Positions 7,800 through 19,006 are shown, counted from the stretch's first letter. The stretch: 64,000 bases of DNA from Streptomyces buecherae (GCF_014295035.1 NZ_CP060404.1:6426501-6490500); one strand, 5' to 3'. The notes: a model not told the origin generated them from the letters alone. Translations and numbers: made by a program.

Positions 7800-8243
7800 C
7801 TATTCAGCGGGCTCTTCCGGGGTGATCTCCAGCATCCGTTGCAGAAGATCACGTAGCACCATGCGTTCCTGGTGCGAGAGGCCGGCCAGGGGCTCTCGCG
7901 CGAAGTCGAGCGAGCCGCGCAACCGCACCGCGGTCTCCATGCCCGACTCGGTGGTGGCGGCGAGCTTGACCCGACGGTCGGTCGGGTCGGGGCGGCGCTC
8001 GACCAGGCCCCGGCCTTCGAGGCGGTCCACGATGCCGGTGACGTTCGACGGCTCGCACTTGAGCTGCTGCGCGATCCGGCGCATCGGCATCGGCTCACGC
8101 GCGAGCAGCCCGAGCACCCTGGCCTGCGCGCCGGTCAGCGCGTGCTGGGCCGCCGCGTGCTCGTACTCCTCGTGGTAGCGCGCTACGACGGTGCCGATGA
8201 GCTCGATGACCTCGAAGGTGAGGGGGTCGATGCGTGGGGCCAT
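7800..8243 (-). CDS. MarR-family transcriptional regulator
   Basis: A 147-residue winged-helix regulator with the MarR core: LTGAQARVLGLLAREP, MRRIAQQLKCEPSNVTGIVDRLEGRGLVERRPDPTDRR in pieces around residues 40-95. The ATG at 8243 gives normal length and starts right after the intergenic operator candidate. It lacks the N-terminal sensing Cys of OhrR, so despite the nearby ohr gene it is not a canonical OhrR. Its only cysteine is in the recognition region (LKCEPSN). It is divergent from the reductase/Ohr genes and probably represses both directions by binding the shared 88-bp spacer. Confidence 0.85.
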   Translation of the reverse strand: MAPRIDPLTFEVIELIGTVVARYHEEYEHAAAQHALTGAQARVLGLLAREPMPMRRIAQQLKCEPSNVTGIVDRLEGRGLVERRPDPTDRRVKLAATTESGMETAVRLRGSLDFAREPLAGLSHQERMVLRDLLQRMLEITPEEPAE

Positions 8244-8274
8244 ACGAGTCAGGGTACCGCGTTGCTTGACATCA

Positions 8275-8302
8275 TGAAATATCGATGTGCATGGTTGTTT
8301 CA
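8275..8302. promoter_or_regulatory. candidate MarR operator
   Basis: A 28-bp imperfect palindrome in the spacer between the MarR gene and the divergent reductase gene. Outer arms TGAAA (8275-8279) and TTTCA (8298-8302) share one centre with the inner ATGTGCAT (8285-8292). It lies immediately after a TTGACA hexamer (8266-8271) that could be the -35 of the rightward promoter, so occupancy would block transcription. The assignment to this MarR protein rests on position. Confidence 0.5.
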
Positions 8303-8331
8303 CCACCTGAAGTAACTGGAGGTTCCGCCGC

Positions 8332-9372
8332 ATGTCCGTCACCCACCCGTCCGGCCTCCCCGCGACCAGCCGCGCCTGGCACCTCGTCGCCCGCCCGAAG
8401 GGCTGGCCCACGCCGGACGACTTCGCGCTCCGCGAGATCCCGATCGACGAGCCGGGACCGGGCGAGATCCTGGTGCGCAACACGCACATGTCGGTCGACC
8501 CCTACATGCGCGGCCGTATGAACGACGTCAAGTCGTACGTGCCGCCCTTCGCGCTGGACGAGCCGATGGACGGCGGCGCGGTCGGCGTGGTCGTCGCCGT
8601 CGGCCCCGACACCCCCGAGTATCGGCCCGGCGACCACGTCACGCATCGCCTGGGCTGGCGCGAGTACGCGCTGGTCGCGGCCAAGGACACCGGCGCGGTC
8701 AACCCGGACGCCGCCCCGCTCTCCGCCTACCTCGGCGTGCTCGGCATGACCGGCCTCACCGCCTACGCCGGCCTGCTGCGCTCCGCCGCGTTCCAGGAGG
8801 GCGACGCGGTCTTCGTCTCCGGCGCCGCGGGCGCGGTCGGCAGCCAGGTCGGCCAGATCGCCCGGCTCAAGGGAGCCTCGCGGGTCGTCGGCAGCGCCGG
8901 CTCGGACGAGAAGGTGCGACTCCTCCTCGACGAGTACGGCTTCGACGCGGCCTTCAACTACAAGAACGGCCCGGTCGCCGAGCAGCTCAGGGAGGCGGCC
9001 CCCGACGGCATCGACGTCTACTTCGACAACGTCGGCGGGGACCACCTGGCCGCGGCCATCGACTCCCTCCACGTACACGGCCGGGTCGCCGCCTGCGGGA
9101 TGATCGCGCAGTACAACGCCACCGAGCCGAGCCCGGCCCCGCACAACCTGCCGCTGATCGTCGGCAAGCGGCTGCGCATCCAGGGGCTACTCGTCTCCGA
9201 CCACTTCGACCTGCGTCCCCAGTTCCTGAACGAGGTCGGCGGCTGGCTGCGCGACGGAAGCCTGCGCCACCGCGAGACCGTGGTGCCCGGCATCGAGAAC
9301 GCCGTGGACGCCTTCCTCGGGATGCTGCGCGGCGAGAACGTCGGCAAGATGATCGTCAGCCTCGGCGACTGA
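8332..9372 (+). CDS. NADP-dependent medium-chain oxidoreductase (prostaglandin reductase/CurA type)
   Basis: A 346-residue zinc-free medium-chain dehydrogenase/reductase that reduces activated double bonds of enones with NADPH. Visible are VDPYMRGRMND, the nucleotide-binding VSGAAGAVGSQVGQIARLKGA segment in parts near residue 160-180, and YFDNVGGDHL. The start has a GGAGG site 8 bp upstream. It is the first gene of a rightward unit controlled by the shared MarR intergenic region and is followed, after a strong hairpin, by an Ohr gene. Detoxification of reactive aldehydes or quinone-like electrophiles is the likely role. Confidence 0.88.
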   Translation: MSVTHPSGLPATSRAWHLVARPKGWPTPDDFALREIPIDEPGPGEILVRNTHMSVDPYMRGRMNDVKSYVPPFALDEPMDGGAVGVVVAVGPDTPEYRPGDHVTHRLGWREYALVAAKDTGAVNPDAAPLSAYLGVLGMTGLTAYAGLLRSAAFQEGDAVFVSGAAGAVGSQVGQIARLKGASRVVGSAGSDEKVRLLLDEYGFDAAFNYKNGPVAEQLREAAPDGIDVYFDNVGGDHLAAAIDSLHVHGRVAACGMIAQYNATEPSPAPHNLPLIVGKRLRIQGLLVSDHFDLRPQFLNEVGGWLRDGSLRHRETVVPGIENAVDAFLGMLRGENVGKMIVSLGD

Positions 9373-9383
9373 CCCCCCCCGCA

Positions 9384-9414
9384 CGCCTGCCCGGGCCCAC
9401 CGCCCGGGCAGGCG
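9384..9414 (+). terminator. hairpin between reductase and ohr
   Basis: A perfect 13-bp stem (CGCCTGCCCGGGC / GCCCGGGCAGGCG) with a 5-base loop, 12 bp after the reductase stop. No T-run follows, which is usual for Streptomyces terminators. It may end the reductase transcript or attenuate read-through into the ohr gene 62 bp further on. Confidence 0.6.
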
Positions 9415-9475
9415 CCCGGCCCCGCACGACCCCCGCGTCGCGGCGTGCGCCGCGACACCCCCAGAAGGAGCACCC

Positions 9476-9904
9476 ATGTCCGTCCAACTCGTCGAGGTCG
9501 CGTACACCGCCGTCGCCACCGCGGAGAACGGCCGTGACGGCCGCGTGGCCACCGACGACGGCAAGCTCGAGGTCACCGTCAACCCGCCGCGCGAGATGGG
9601 CGGCAGCGGCGCGGGCACCAATCCGGAGCAACTCTTCGCCGCCGGCTACAGCGCCTGCTTCCAGAGCGCGCTGGGCGTCGTCGCCCGGCGCGAGAAGGCG
9701 GACGTCTCCGGCTCGACCGTCACCGCCAGGGTGGGCCTCGGCAAGACGCCCGACGGCGGCTTCGGCCTCACCGTCGAGATCTCGGCCCACATCCCGAACG
9801 TGACCGCCGACGCCGCTCGGGACCTGGTGGAGAAGGCCCACCAGGTCTGCCCGTACTCCCGGGCCACCCGAGGCAACATCGAGGTGTCGCTCGCGGTCCA
9901 CTGA
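9476..9904 (+). CDS. ohr: organic hydroperoxide resistance protein Ohr (OsmC family)
   Basis: A 142-residue OsmC-fold peroxidase that reduces organic hydroperoxides. The two redox cysteines lie in the expected contexts: AGYSACFQSAL (peroxidatic) and VCPYSRATRGN (resolving). The conserved NPEQLFAAGYSAC block confirms the Ohr branch over OsmC. The start ATG has AGAAGGAG 7 bp upstream. It lies downstream of the MarR-controlled reductase gene, so both may respond to the same electrophile or peroxide stress. Confidence 0.92.
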   Translation: MSVQLVEVAYTAVATAENGRDGRVATDDGKLEVTVNPPREMGGSGAGTNPEQLFAAGYSACFQSALGVVARREKADVSGSTVTARVGLGKTPDGGFGLTVEISAHIPNVTADAARDLVEKAHQVCPYSRATRGNIEVSLAVH

Positions 9905-9919
9905 CGCCACGGCCCCGGC

Positions 9920-9965
9920 GGGCGCGGGGTGCCAGGGCCCTGGTGGGCGCGGGGTGCCAGGGCCC
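9920..9965. repeat. 21-bp direct repeat, period 25
   Basis: Two identical 21-bp copies at 9920-9940 and 9945-9965, each beginning GGGCGCGGGG. The junction forms the palindrome CCAGGGCCCTGG at 9932-9943. It lies in the short spacer between ohr and the EI24 gene and may double as a terminator hairpin. Confidence 0.6.
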
Positions 9966-10004
9966 CCGACGGTCTTCCGACCGGTCACCGCCTAAGCTGC
10001 GCCC

Positions 10005-10859
10005 ATGCGAGATCTGGCGGCCGGCTTGGGCTATCTGATGAAGGGTCAGCGTTGGGTGGCCCGCCACCCCCGCTCGTGGGGGCTGGGCATGGTGCCGGCC
10101 CTGATCACCCTGGTGGGGTACGTCGCCGCGCTGATCGCGCTCGGTTGGTGGACCGACGACGTCATCGCCTGGCTGACGCCCTTCGCCGACGACTGGGGCA
10201 CGCCCTGGCTCGGCCTCTTCCGTGGCGCGCTGGCCGTGTTGTTCTTCGGCGGCTGCCTGCTCCTGGCGCTGATCACCTTCACCGCCGTCACCCTCCTGGT
10301 GGGCCAGCCGTTCTACGAGTCGCTCTCCGAACGCGTGGACGCGGCCATCGACGGCCAGGTCCCCTCGTCGGGGCTGCCGCTCTGGCGCGAACTGCTCATC
10401 TCCGCGCGGGAGAGCACGGCCGTCCTCGTGCGCGTCGCGCTGTGGGGGACGGTGCTGTTCGCGGCGGGCTTCCTGCCCGTGATCGGGCAGACCGCGATCC
10501 CCGCCATCGGCTTCTGCGTCTCCGGCTTCTTCCTCACCGAGGAACTGGCCGCCGTCGCCCTCGCCCGCCGTCGGGTCCCGCTCGCCGAGCGGCTGCGGCT
10601 GCTGCGCTCCCGCAAGCTGCTCGTCCTCGGCTTCGGCGTGCCGCTGACCCTGCTCTTCCTGGTGCCGCTGGCCGCCGTGATCGTGATGCCCGGCGCCGTG
10701 GCCGGGGCGACGCTGCTCGCCCGCGACCTGCTCGGCGAACCGACCTCCGAGGAGGGACCGGCCCCGGGCGAGGCCACGGCGGGCACGGGCGGCGCCGGTA
10801 CGGGCGGTACGGGTACGGGCGCGCCGCACGGCCCCGGGGGACCCACCCCGTACGGCTGA
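10005..10859 (+). CDS. EI24/CysZ-like multi-spanning membrane protein
   Basis: A 284-residue integral membrane protein of the EI24 domain family. About four hydrophobic segments are visible, for example WGLGMVPALITLVGYVAALI, LAVLFFGGCLLLALITF, the segment around residue 150 and a C-terminal LLVLGFGVPLTLLFLVPL. The motif LLVGQPFYESLSERV matches the CysZ-type proteins linked to sulfate uptake, but actinobacterial members are uncharacterised. The C-terminal 40 residues are Gly/Thr-rich and disordered. No operon partner is evident, and it converges with the SGNH lipoprotein gene. Confidence 0.75.
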   Translation: MRDLAAGLGYLMKGQRWVARHPRSWGLGMVPALITLVGYVAALIALGWWTDDVIAWLTPFADDWGTPWLGLFRGALAVLFFGGCLLLALITFTAVTLLVGQPFYESLSERVDAAIDGQVPSSGLPLWRELLISARESTAVLVRVALWGTVLFAAGFLPVIGQTAIPAIGFCVSGFFLTEELAAVALARRRVPLAERLRLLRSRKLLVLGFGVPLTLLFLVPLAAVIVMPGAVAGATLLARDLLGEPTSEEGPAPGEATAGTGGAGTGGTGTGAPHGPGGPTPYG

Positions 10860-11052
10860 GTCGCGCGGCGCGTCCGGGCCACACGACATGACCCGTACGG
10901 CTGACCCTGCCGCGCCGCCCCGCGCTGACCCGGTACGGGTGGCGCGCCCGCCCTCGCTGGGGCGTCCGCGCTCGGGGTGGGGCCGGGGGAGCGGGGCAAC
11001 TCCCTTGTGTCGTACGCCCGCTGGGGTGGTTCGGGGCGGCCCCGGGGCCGGG

Positions 11053-11952
11053 CTAGGCGCCGCCGTCGCGGCGGGTGATCTCGGTGTAGGCCAGGGTGGC
11101 CAGCTTCTGCTGGCCCTCCTTGCTGGGGTGGAACCAGTCCCACTTGCTCAGCTCGTCACTCGTGAAGCGGTAGTCGTGCACCGCCTTGTCGTAGCGGCAG
11201 AGCACGACCTTGGCGCACTCCTCGCGCAGCACCTGGTTGTAGTCCCGCACCCGTTGGTGTACCTGCTCGCGCCGGTCGTTGGCCCGTTCGTGGGTGGACT
11301 GCGCGTCGCGCAGCATCGAGGGGCAGATGCCCAGCTTCCACACCTGGCGCCGGACCGCGTCCTTGCGGCCCTCGGACCACAGCCGCTTGAGGTCGGGCAC
11401 GCTCGCCACGTACACCTGCGTCTTGGGCAGCGCGCGGCGCAGCGCGCCCAGCGAGGCGGCGAAGTCGGCCCGGAAGTCGGCCACCGGCGTCATCTGGGCG
11501 ACCGTGTCCTGGCAGGCGTCGTTGGCGCCGATCAGCACGGTGACCAGCTCGGGCCGCTTGGCCGTGGCCGCGCTGACCTGGGCCGGCAGGTCCGCCATCA
11601 CCGCGCCGGTCTTGGCGTAGTTCCAGGTGCGCCGCTGCGGGTTCGGCAGCAGTTGCCGGGCCAGGCTGTCCACGTCCATGCCGGTGGACCAGGACGCCTC
11701 CGGGCAGTCGGAGAGCACCGAACAGGCGTCGAAGCCGCGGCTGATCGAGTCACCGACCGAGGCGATCGAACTCGGTCGGGGGTCCCACGTCGGAGTGGGT
11801 TTCGCGGCGGGGCGGTTGGCCCCCGACCGGGCGCTCTTGGCGCCGGCATCGCCGGAGTCGCTCGTACACCCCGCGAGCAGCGCCGCGCACGCCAGCAGGG
11901 CGGTAGCTGCGGTGGAGCGCCGCAGACGAGTTGACTGAGCGTGATCCCGCAC
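11053..11952 (-). CDS. SGNH/GDSL-family secreted lipoprotein hydrolase
   Basis: A 299-residue exported esterase-like protein. The N-terminus has a lipoprotein signal peptide with lipobox LLAGC (Cys29), then a low-complexity linker. SGNH blocks are present: VGDSISRG (Ser), TGAVMADL, LIGANDAC (Asn) and the C-terminal DWFHPSKEG with the catalytic Asp/His. The GTG at 11952 follows GAGAGGGGAAC. An in-frame ATG at 12009 lacks a site. It probably acts on esters or polysaccharide acetyl groups at the cell surface. Substrate unknown. Confidence 0.85.
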   Translation of the reverse strand: MRDHAQSTRLRRSTAATALLACAALLAGCTSDSGDAGAKSARSGANRPAAKPTPTWDPRPSSIASVGDSISRGFDACSVLSDCPEASWSTGMDVDSLARQLLPNPQRRTWNYAKTGAVMADLPAQVSAATAKRPELVTVLIGANDACQDTVAQMTPVADFRADFAASLGALRRALPKTQVYVASVPDLKRLWSEGRKDAVRRQVWKLGICPSMLRDAQSTHERANDRREQVHQRVRDYNQVLREECAKVVLCRYDKAVHDYRFTSDELSKWDWFHPSKEGQQKLATLAYTEITRRDGGA

Positions 11953-12274
11953 CGCTGTTCCCCTCTCGGGCCGCGCAATGATATGTATCCGAGACCGACG
12001 GTACGTCATCCCCCCGGTGTCGCTGCGCGGTAGCTTTGCCCGTGTGAGGTGGGCGCCAATCGTGGGAGCATGCGTTTCCGTGCCGGCAGATTACATCGCG
12101 TCATTTCCTGTCCCATTTCGAGAGAATTACCCCCAGTAGTGTTTACTGCAGGTAGCCTCGGGGGCTGGTGCGGGTGTGATCATTGGGGCAGAATGGCTGC
12201 TGTCCTGGGCTCAGGCCGGTACGGAACGCGAGGCCGCTGGGGAAGGCGAACCTCGAACCGCACTGGAGGTCCCG

Positions 12275-12769
12275 GTGACGACACGTGGAGTTCTGTACGT
12301 TCACTCCGCCCCGCGCGCGCTGTGCCCGCACGTCGAATGGGCCATCGCGGGCGTGCTCGGCGTGCGCGTCACCCTGGACTGGATCAGACAGCCCGCCGCG
12401 CCCGGCACCTGGCGCGCCGAGTTCTCCTGGCAGGGCCAGGCCGGCACCGCGTCCAAGCTCGCCTCCGCGCTGCGCGGTTGGCACCTGCTGCGCTTTGAGG
12501 TGACCGCCGAGCCGTGCGCCACGGCCGAGGGTGAGCGCTACAGCTCCACGCCGGAGCTGGGCATCTTCCACGCCGTCACCGGCATGCACGGCGACATCCT
12601 GATCCCCGAGGACCGGCTGCGCGCCGCGCTCGGCCGCGCCTCGCGCGGCGAGAGCGAACTCGCCGCAGAACTCACCCGACTGCTGGGCAAGCCGTGGGAC
12701 GACGAGCTTGAGCCGTTCCGGTACGCCGGCGAGGGCGCCCCGGTGCGCTGGCTGCACCAGGTCGTCTGA
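12275..12769 (+). CDS. DUF3145 domain protein
   Basis: A 164-residue conserved actinobacterial protein of unknown function, beginning TTRGVLYVHSAPRALCPHVEW as read from the GTG at 12275, which has a perfect GGAGGT site. DUF3145 genes usually sit beside the fab operon, as here, where it converges with fabF. It is probably cytoplasmic, because there is no signal or membrane segment. The conserved neighbourhood hints at a link to lipid metabolism, but nothing in the sequence gives an activity. Confidence 0.85.
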   Translation: MTTRGVLYVHSAPRALCPHVEWAIAGVLGVRVTLDWIRQPAAPGTWRAEFSWQGQAGTASKLASALRGWHLLRFEVTAEPCATAEGERYSSTPELGIFHAVTGMHGDILIPEDRLRAALGRASRGESELAAELTRLLGKPWDDELEPFRYAGEGAPVRWLHQVV

Positions 12770-12933
12770 GCCGGCACGGTCCGCGACACGGGCCGACGGG
12801 CGGGCGTGGCGTCGCGCTGTGCGGGGCGCGCGCCGCGGGCCGCCCGGGGCGGGGGCGCCCGCCCTTCCCGCCGTACGCCCCGGACACCGTCCGTGGGACG
12901 TTCGCCGCGTGTCACCTGCCCGGTACGCCGAAA

Positions 12934-12980
12934 CGCCGAAGCGCCCGTCCGGTCGTCGAGACCGGACGGGCGCTTCGGCG
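12934..12980. terminator. strong bidirectional terminator
   Basis: A perfect 20-bp stem (12934-12953 with 12961-12980, arm starting CGCCGAAGCGCC) and a 7-base loop between the convergent DUF3145 and fabF genes. It would serve both. Confidence 0.8.
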
Positions 12981-12982
12981 TA

Positions 12983-13065
12983 CGCCGTCGAGCGGGGCCG
13001 CCGCCGTCACACAGGGCCGTTGCCGCGGGGTCGCCGTCGAGCGGGGCCGCCGCCGTCACACAGGG
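12983..13065. repeat. 34-bp direct repeat, period 49
   Basis: Two identical 34-bp copies, 12983-13016 and 13032-13065, each starting CGCCGTCGAGCGGGG, in the spacer directly downstream of fabF. It looks like a simple local duplication. Only two copies are present, so it is not a CRISPR array. Confidence 0.7.
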
Positions 13066-13077
13066 GCGGCGGCGGGG

Positions 13078-14340
<1,263 letters not shown>

Positions 14341-14406
14341 AGGAATTCTTTCTCCACGGGTAGAGGTGCGGAATACGCCACCGCTCGGGTGGCGACAGGC
14401 GGTGCC

Positions 14407-14655
14407 TCAGGACTGGTGCTTGAGGATGTAGTTCGTCGCGTCGCCGACGGTCTTGAGGTTCTTGACGTCGTCGTCCGGGATCTTGACGTCGAAGCGCTCC
14501 TCGGCGGCGACGACGACCTCGACCATGGACAGCGAGTCGACGTCCAGGTCGTCGGTGAAGGACTTGTCCACCTGGACGTCCTCGGCCGGGATACCGGCGA
14601 TCTCGTTCACGATCTCTGCGAGACCGGCGACGATCTCTTCCTGAGTGGCGGCCAT
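14407..14655 (-). CDS. acpP: acyl carrier protein
   Basis: An 82-residue carrier protein for fatty-acid synthesis. Ser41 in DLDVDSLSMVEV is the 4'-phosphopantetheine attachment site. The acidic composition and four-helix length are normal. It sits between fabH and fabF, with a GGAGAG site before the ATG. Confidence 0.97.
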   Translation of the reverse strand: MAATQEEIVAGLAEIVNEIAGIPAEDVQVDKSFTDDLDVDSLSMVEVVVAAEERFDVKIPDDDVKNLKTVGDATNYILKHQS

Positions 14656-14751
14656 GTTGGCGCTCTCCTTCGATGTTGTGCGATGAGGTGTGCAGCCCCG
14701 AGGGTTCCGGGCTGCGGTGAAGCGGTGGATCCGCGGGTCGATCGTACGGAC

Positions 14752-15765
<1,014 letters not shown>

Positions 15766-15778
15766 GCTCTGAGGACTC

Positions 15779-16720
15779 CTATTCGGCCGGGACAGCGTGC
15801 TCGGCGATCAGCGTGCGGGCCGCTTCGAGGTGGTCCGGCTTCTTCAGCGCCACGTGCCGCACGCCGGGTAGCGCGCGCTTGGCCAGCCCGGTCAGGGCTC
15901 CACCGGGCGCCACCTCGATGAGGGCGGTGGCGCCGAGTGCGCTGAAGGTCTCCATGCACAGGTCCCAGCGCACGGGGCTGGCGACCTGTCCGACCAGCCG
16001 GTCGATGACGTCCTTGCCATCGGCGACGAGCTGGCCGTCCTTGTTGGACACGTATCGGGTGTGCGGGTCGGCGGGCACGAGCTGGGTCGCGGCGGACGCC
16101 AGGGCGTCGACGGCGGGCGCCATGTGCCGGGTGTGGAAGGCACCGGCCACCTTGAGCGGCACGACCTTGCGGGTGCCCTCCGGCTTGTCCGCGGCGAGCG
16201 CGGCGAGCTGCTCGGCGGTGCCGGCGGCCACGATCTGGCCCGCGCCGTTCACGTTCGCCGGCGTCAGGCCCAGCTTCTCCAGGTGCGGCAGGACCACGTC
16301 CTGGTCGCCGCCGAGCAGGGCGGCCATGCCGGTCTCGGTCACCGCCGCGGCCTCGGCCATCGCCAGGCCGCGCTTGCGCACCAGGCGCAGCGCGTCCACG
16401 GTCGACAGCACGCCGGTCAGCGCCGCCGCGGTCACCTCGCCGACGCTGTGCCCGGCCGCCACGCCCACCTTCGCGGAGAAGTCCTCCGCGGTCGGGAAGA
16501 GCTGCTGGGCCGAGACCAGCGCGGCGGCCACGAGCAGCGGCTGCGCCACGGCGGTGTCCCGGATCTCGTCCTCGTCGGCCTCCGTGCCGTAGTGGACGAG
16601 GTCGAGGTCGAGGACGGTGGACCAGGCGCGGAGCTGGTCCTCAACGCCGGGAAGTTCGAGCCAGGGGGTGAGGAAGCCGGGCGTCTGAGCGCCTTGGCCG
16701 GGAGCGACGAGTACGAGCAC
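15779..16720 (-). CDS. fabD: malonyl-CoA:ACP transacylase
   Basis: A 313-residue transacylase that loads malonyl units onto ACP. The active-site Ser92 is in GHSVGEVTAA, the His in AGAFHTRHM, and the chain opens with LVLVAPGQGAQTPGF. The start is one of two GTG codons (16720 or 16726) after a GAGAGAG stretch. I chose the one that matches the family N-terminus. It is the first fab gene, 95 bp downstream of fasR, and that spacer is the expected FasR binding site. Confidence 0.95.
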   Translation of the reverse strand: MLVLVAPGQGAQTPGFLTPWLELPGVEDQLRAWSTVLDLDLVHYGTEADEDEIRDTAVAQPLLVAAALVSAQQLFPTAEDFSAKVGVAAGHSVGEVTAAALTGVLSTVDALRLVRKRGLAMAEAAAVTETGMAALLGGDQDVVLPHLEKLGLTPANVNGAGQIVAAGTAEQLAALAADKPEGTRKVVPLKVAGAFHTRHMAPAVDALASAATQLVPADPHTRYVSNKDGQLVADGKDVIDRLVGQVASPVRWDLCMETFSALGATALIEVAPGGALTGLAKRALPGVRHVALKKPDHLEAARTLIAEHAVPAE

Positions 16721-16815
16721 TCTCACACTCTCTCTTGTGCGGGGTCCCGAACGCCCGTGGGGACAGGGACGAAGAACCGTGTGGGGAATTGTGGGGCTTG
16801 GACAAAACCCTGGAC

Positions 16816-17994
16816 TCACGTTCCGGCGTCGGTCAGCCGCCCCAGGATGAGCGCGATACGCAGCGTGAACGCCGACCGCACGTCAGACGGGGACCATCCG
16901 GTGACGTCGGTCACACGTCGGAGCCGGTAGCGCACGGTGTTGGGGTGCACGAACAACATCCGGGCGGCGCCCTCCAGGCTGCTCGCCTGCTCCAGGTACA
17001 CGCTCAGCGTTTCCAGGAGTGCCGAGCCCGCCTCGCTCAACGGTCTGTAGATCTCCTCCACTAGCTGTTCACGAGCGGCAGGGTCGCCCGCCATCGCTCG
17101 TTCGGGCAGGAGATCGTCCGCGAGAACCGGTCGCGGAGCGTCCGGCCAGGCCGCGCTCGCCTTCAGGCCGGCCGCTGCCGCCCCGGCCGAACGGGTCGCC
17201 GACACCAGGTCGCCCACCACCGGGCCGGCGACCACGGGGCCGGGCGCGAACGGGCCGATGAGGGCCTTCGCCGTCTGGAGCGGATTGTCCGATCCGCCCG
17301 CGATGACCACCAGCCGCTCGCCGAGCACCCCGGTCAGCACCTGCACCTTGGCGTGCCGGGCGGCGCGCCGGATGGCCTCCACCGTCAACTCGCTGTTGCC
17401 GCTGGGGGCCGTGCCGAGCACCACGCACACCGACTCGGGCGAGGTCCAGCCGAGCGCCGCGGCCCGCGAGAGGGCGCCCTCGTCCGCCTCGCCGGAGAGC
17501 ACCGCGTTGACCACCAGCGATTCGAGCCGGGCGTCCCAGGCGCCCCGGGCCTCGGCGGCCTGCGCGTACACCTGGGCCGTCGCGAACGCGATCTCCCGCG
17601 CGTAGACCAGGACCGCCTCGCGCAGCACCGACTCGTCGCCGGGCGCCGCGACCTCGTCGATGGCCGACTCCATGACCTCGATGGTCGTACGGACCATCTC
17701 CACGGTCTGCCGCAGCGTGATCGCCCGGGTCAGCTCCCTGGGCGCGGTGCCGAACACGTCGGTGCTGATGGCCTGCGGCGTCTCGGGATGCCGGAACCAC
17801 TCCGTGAACGCCGCGATACCGGCCTGGGCGACCAGACCGATCCAGGAGCGGTTCTCGGGTGGCATCGCCCGATACCACGGGAGCTGCTCGTCCATGCGGG
17901 CGATGGCGACCGCCGCGAGCTTGCCGGACGACTTCTCCAATCGGCGGAGCGTTGCGGGATGCGGGTGCGGAGTAGCGGATGCGGGTTCAGGCAC
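16816..17994 (-). CDS. fasR: PucR/CdaR-type regulator of fatty-acid synthesis, FasR
   Basis: A 392-residue activator directly upstream of fabD on the same strand. This is the position of FasR, described as the activator of the fab operon in S. coelicolor. The C-terminal PucR helix-turn-helix is visible: LETLSVYLEQASSLEGAARM and FVHPNTVRYRLRRVTDVTG, around residues 330-375. The middle holds a GGDEF-like regulatory domain, without a recognisable DNA-binding N-terminus. The GTG start has only a weak site. Autonomy from the fab operon is likely because of the 95-bp spacer after it. Confidence 0.9.
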   Translation of the reverse strand: MPEPASATPHPHPATLRRLEKSSGKLAAVAIARMDEQLPWYRAMPPENRSWIGLVAQAGIAAFTEWFRHPETPQAISTDVFGTAPRELTRAITLRQTVEMVRTTIEVMESAIDEVAAPGDESVLREAVLVYAREIAFATAQVYAQAAEARGAWDARLESLVVNAVLSGEADEGALSRAAALGWTSPESVCVVLGTAPSGNSELTVEAIRRAARHAKVQVLTGVLGERLVVIAGGSDNPLQTAKALIGPFAPGPVVAGPVVGDLVSATRSAGAAAAGLKASAAWPDAPRPVLADDLLPERAMAGDPAAREQLVEEIYRPLSEAGSALLETLSVYLEQASSLEGAARMLFVHPNTVRYRLRRVTDVTGWSPSDVRSAFTLRIALILGRLTDAGT

Positions 17995-18064
17995 GGAGAC
18001 AAGCCTGCCTTATCGGGTGGGGTGCGCGGGGGCACGGGGTCCGCGCAGGGGCTACCGTGGGCCG

Positions 18065-18736
18065 ATGACGTGGGTGCGACGGGCTGACGAGCGCTACCGG
18101 GGCGGAGCCGAACCGGGTGTCGAGACCTGGCATGCCTTCTCCTTCTCGGGTTTCTACGACCCGGACAACGTGCGGTTCGGACTGCTGGCGGCGTGCAACG
18201 AGGAGCACCTCGCGCCCGGCGCCGGGTTCGACGAGCACCCACACCGCGACCTGGAGATCGTCACGTGGGTGATCGAGGGAGAGCTCACCCACGAGGACTC
18301 CACCGGGCACCGGACGGTTGTCCGCCCCGGCGACGTGCAGCGACTGAGCGCCGGCAGCGGCGTACGGCACAGCGAGCGCAACGAGGGCAGCCGGCCGCTG
18401 CGGTTCGTACAGATGTGGCTGACGCCCGCGGCCTGGGGCGGCGAACCGGAGTACGAGGTGGTACGGGGCATCGCCGACGCGACCCCGTACGCGTTGGAGC
18501 GCACCGAGGCGGTGCTGCACCCGCGCCGGCTCGCGGACGGCGCGCACACCGAGTTGCCCGACGCGCCGGCGATCTACGTCCACGTGGTGCGCGGCGGCCT
18601 GCGGCTGGCGGGCGAGACGCTGGGCCCGGGGGACGCCGCGCGCCTGTTCGAGCGGCCCGGGTTGCGGGGCACGGCGGTGGGCGAGACGGAGTTCCTGGTC
18701 TGGGAGATGCACGCGGAGCCCGACTACGGCTTCTAG
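18065..18736 (+). CDS. pirin family protein
   Basis: A 223-residue bicupin of the pirin family. The metal-binding cupin motif is visible in FDEHPHRDLEIVTWVIEG (two His and Glu), with a third His in GSGVRHSERNE. The start ATG at 18065 lies 70 bp from the divergent fasR start. Known pirins include quercetinases and redox-sensitive regulators, and the role here is undetermined. Confidence 0.88.
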   Translation: MTWVRRADERYRGGAEPGVETWHAFSFSGFYDPDNVRFGLLAACNEEHLAPGAGFDEHPHRDLEIVTWVIEGELTHEDSTGHRTVVRPGDVQRLSAGSGVRHSERNEGSRPLRFVQMWLTPAAWGGEPEYEVVRGIADATPYALERTEAVLHPRRLADGAHTELPDAPAIYVHVVRGGLRLAGETLGPGDAARLFERPGLRGTAVGETEFLVWEMHAEPDYGF

Positions 18737-19006
18737 CGCCGGCGGGTACGGCCGCGGTGGCGGGTGGGGTTGGGCGGCGCCTGCCGGTGCTCGCGCGCTG
18801 GGCTTGTGCGCCGGGGCGTCGAACGCCGGGGCTTCGCGTGCGGCCGGTCGTCGCGTGTGGCGCGTGTGGCGCGAGTGGCGGTGTGTCGGGCGCGGGCGGG
18901 TCGGCAGGTCGGAGGGTTGGTGTTCCGGGGGCCCGGGCCTGGGGCCGGTGGCGGCGCGCCCTCCTGGAGCGGCGGCCGTCACCGGCCCGTGCGTGAGCGC
19001 GTGGCG

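Noticed and set aside
7800..8243. Naming the MarR gene ohrR
   Set aside because: The N-terminal peroxide-sensing cysteine of OhrR is absent, and the first controlled gene is a medium-chain reductase rather than ohr.
12983..13065. CRISPR-like repeats
   Set aside because: Only two 34-bp copies with a 15-bp gap, no spacer variety and no cas genes. The same holds for the 15-bp triple repeat at 60251 and the hexamer array at 62756.
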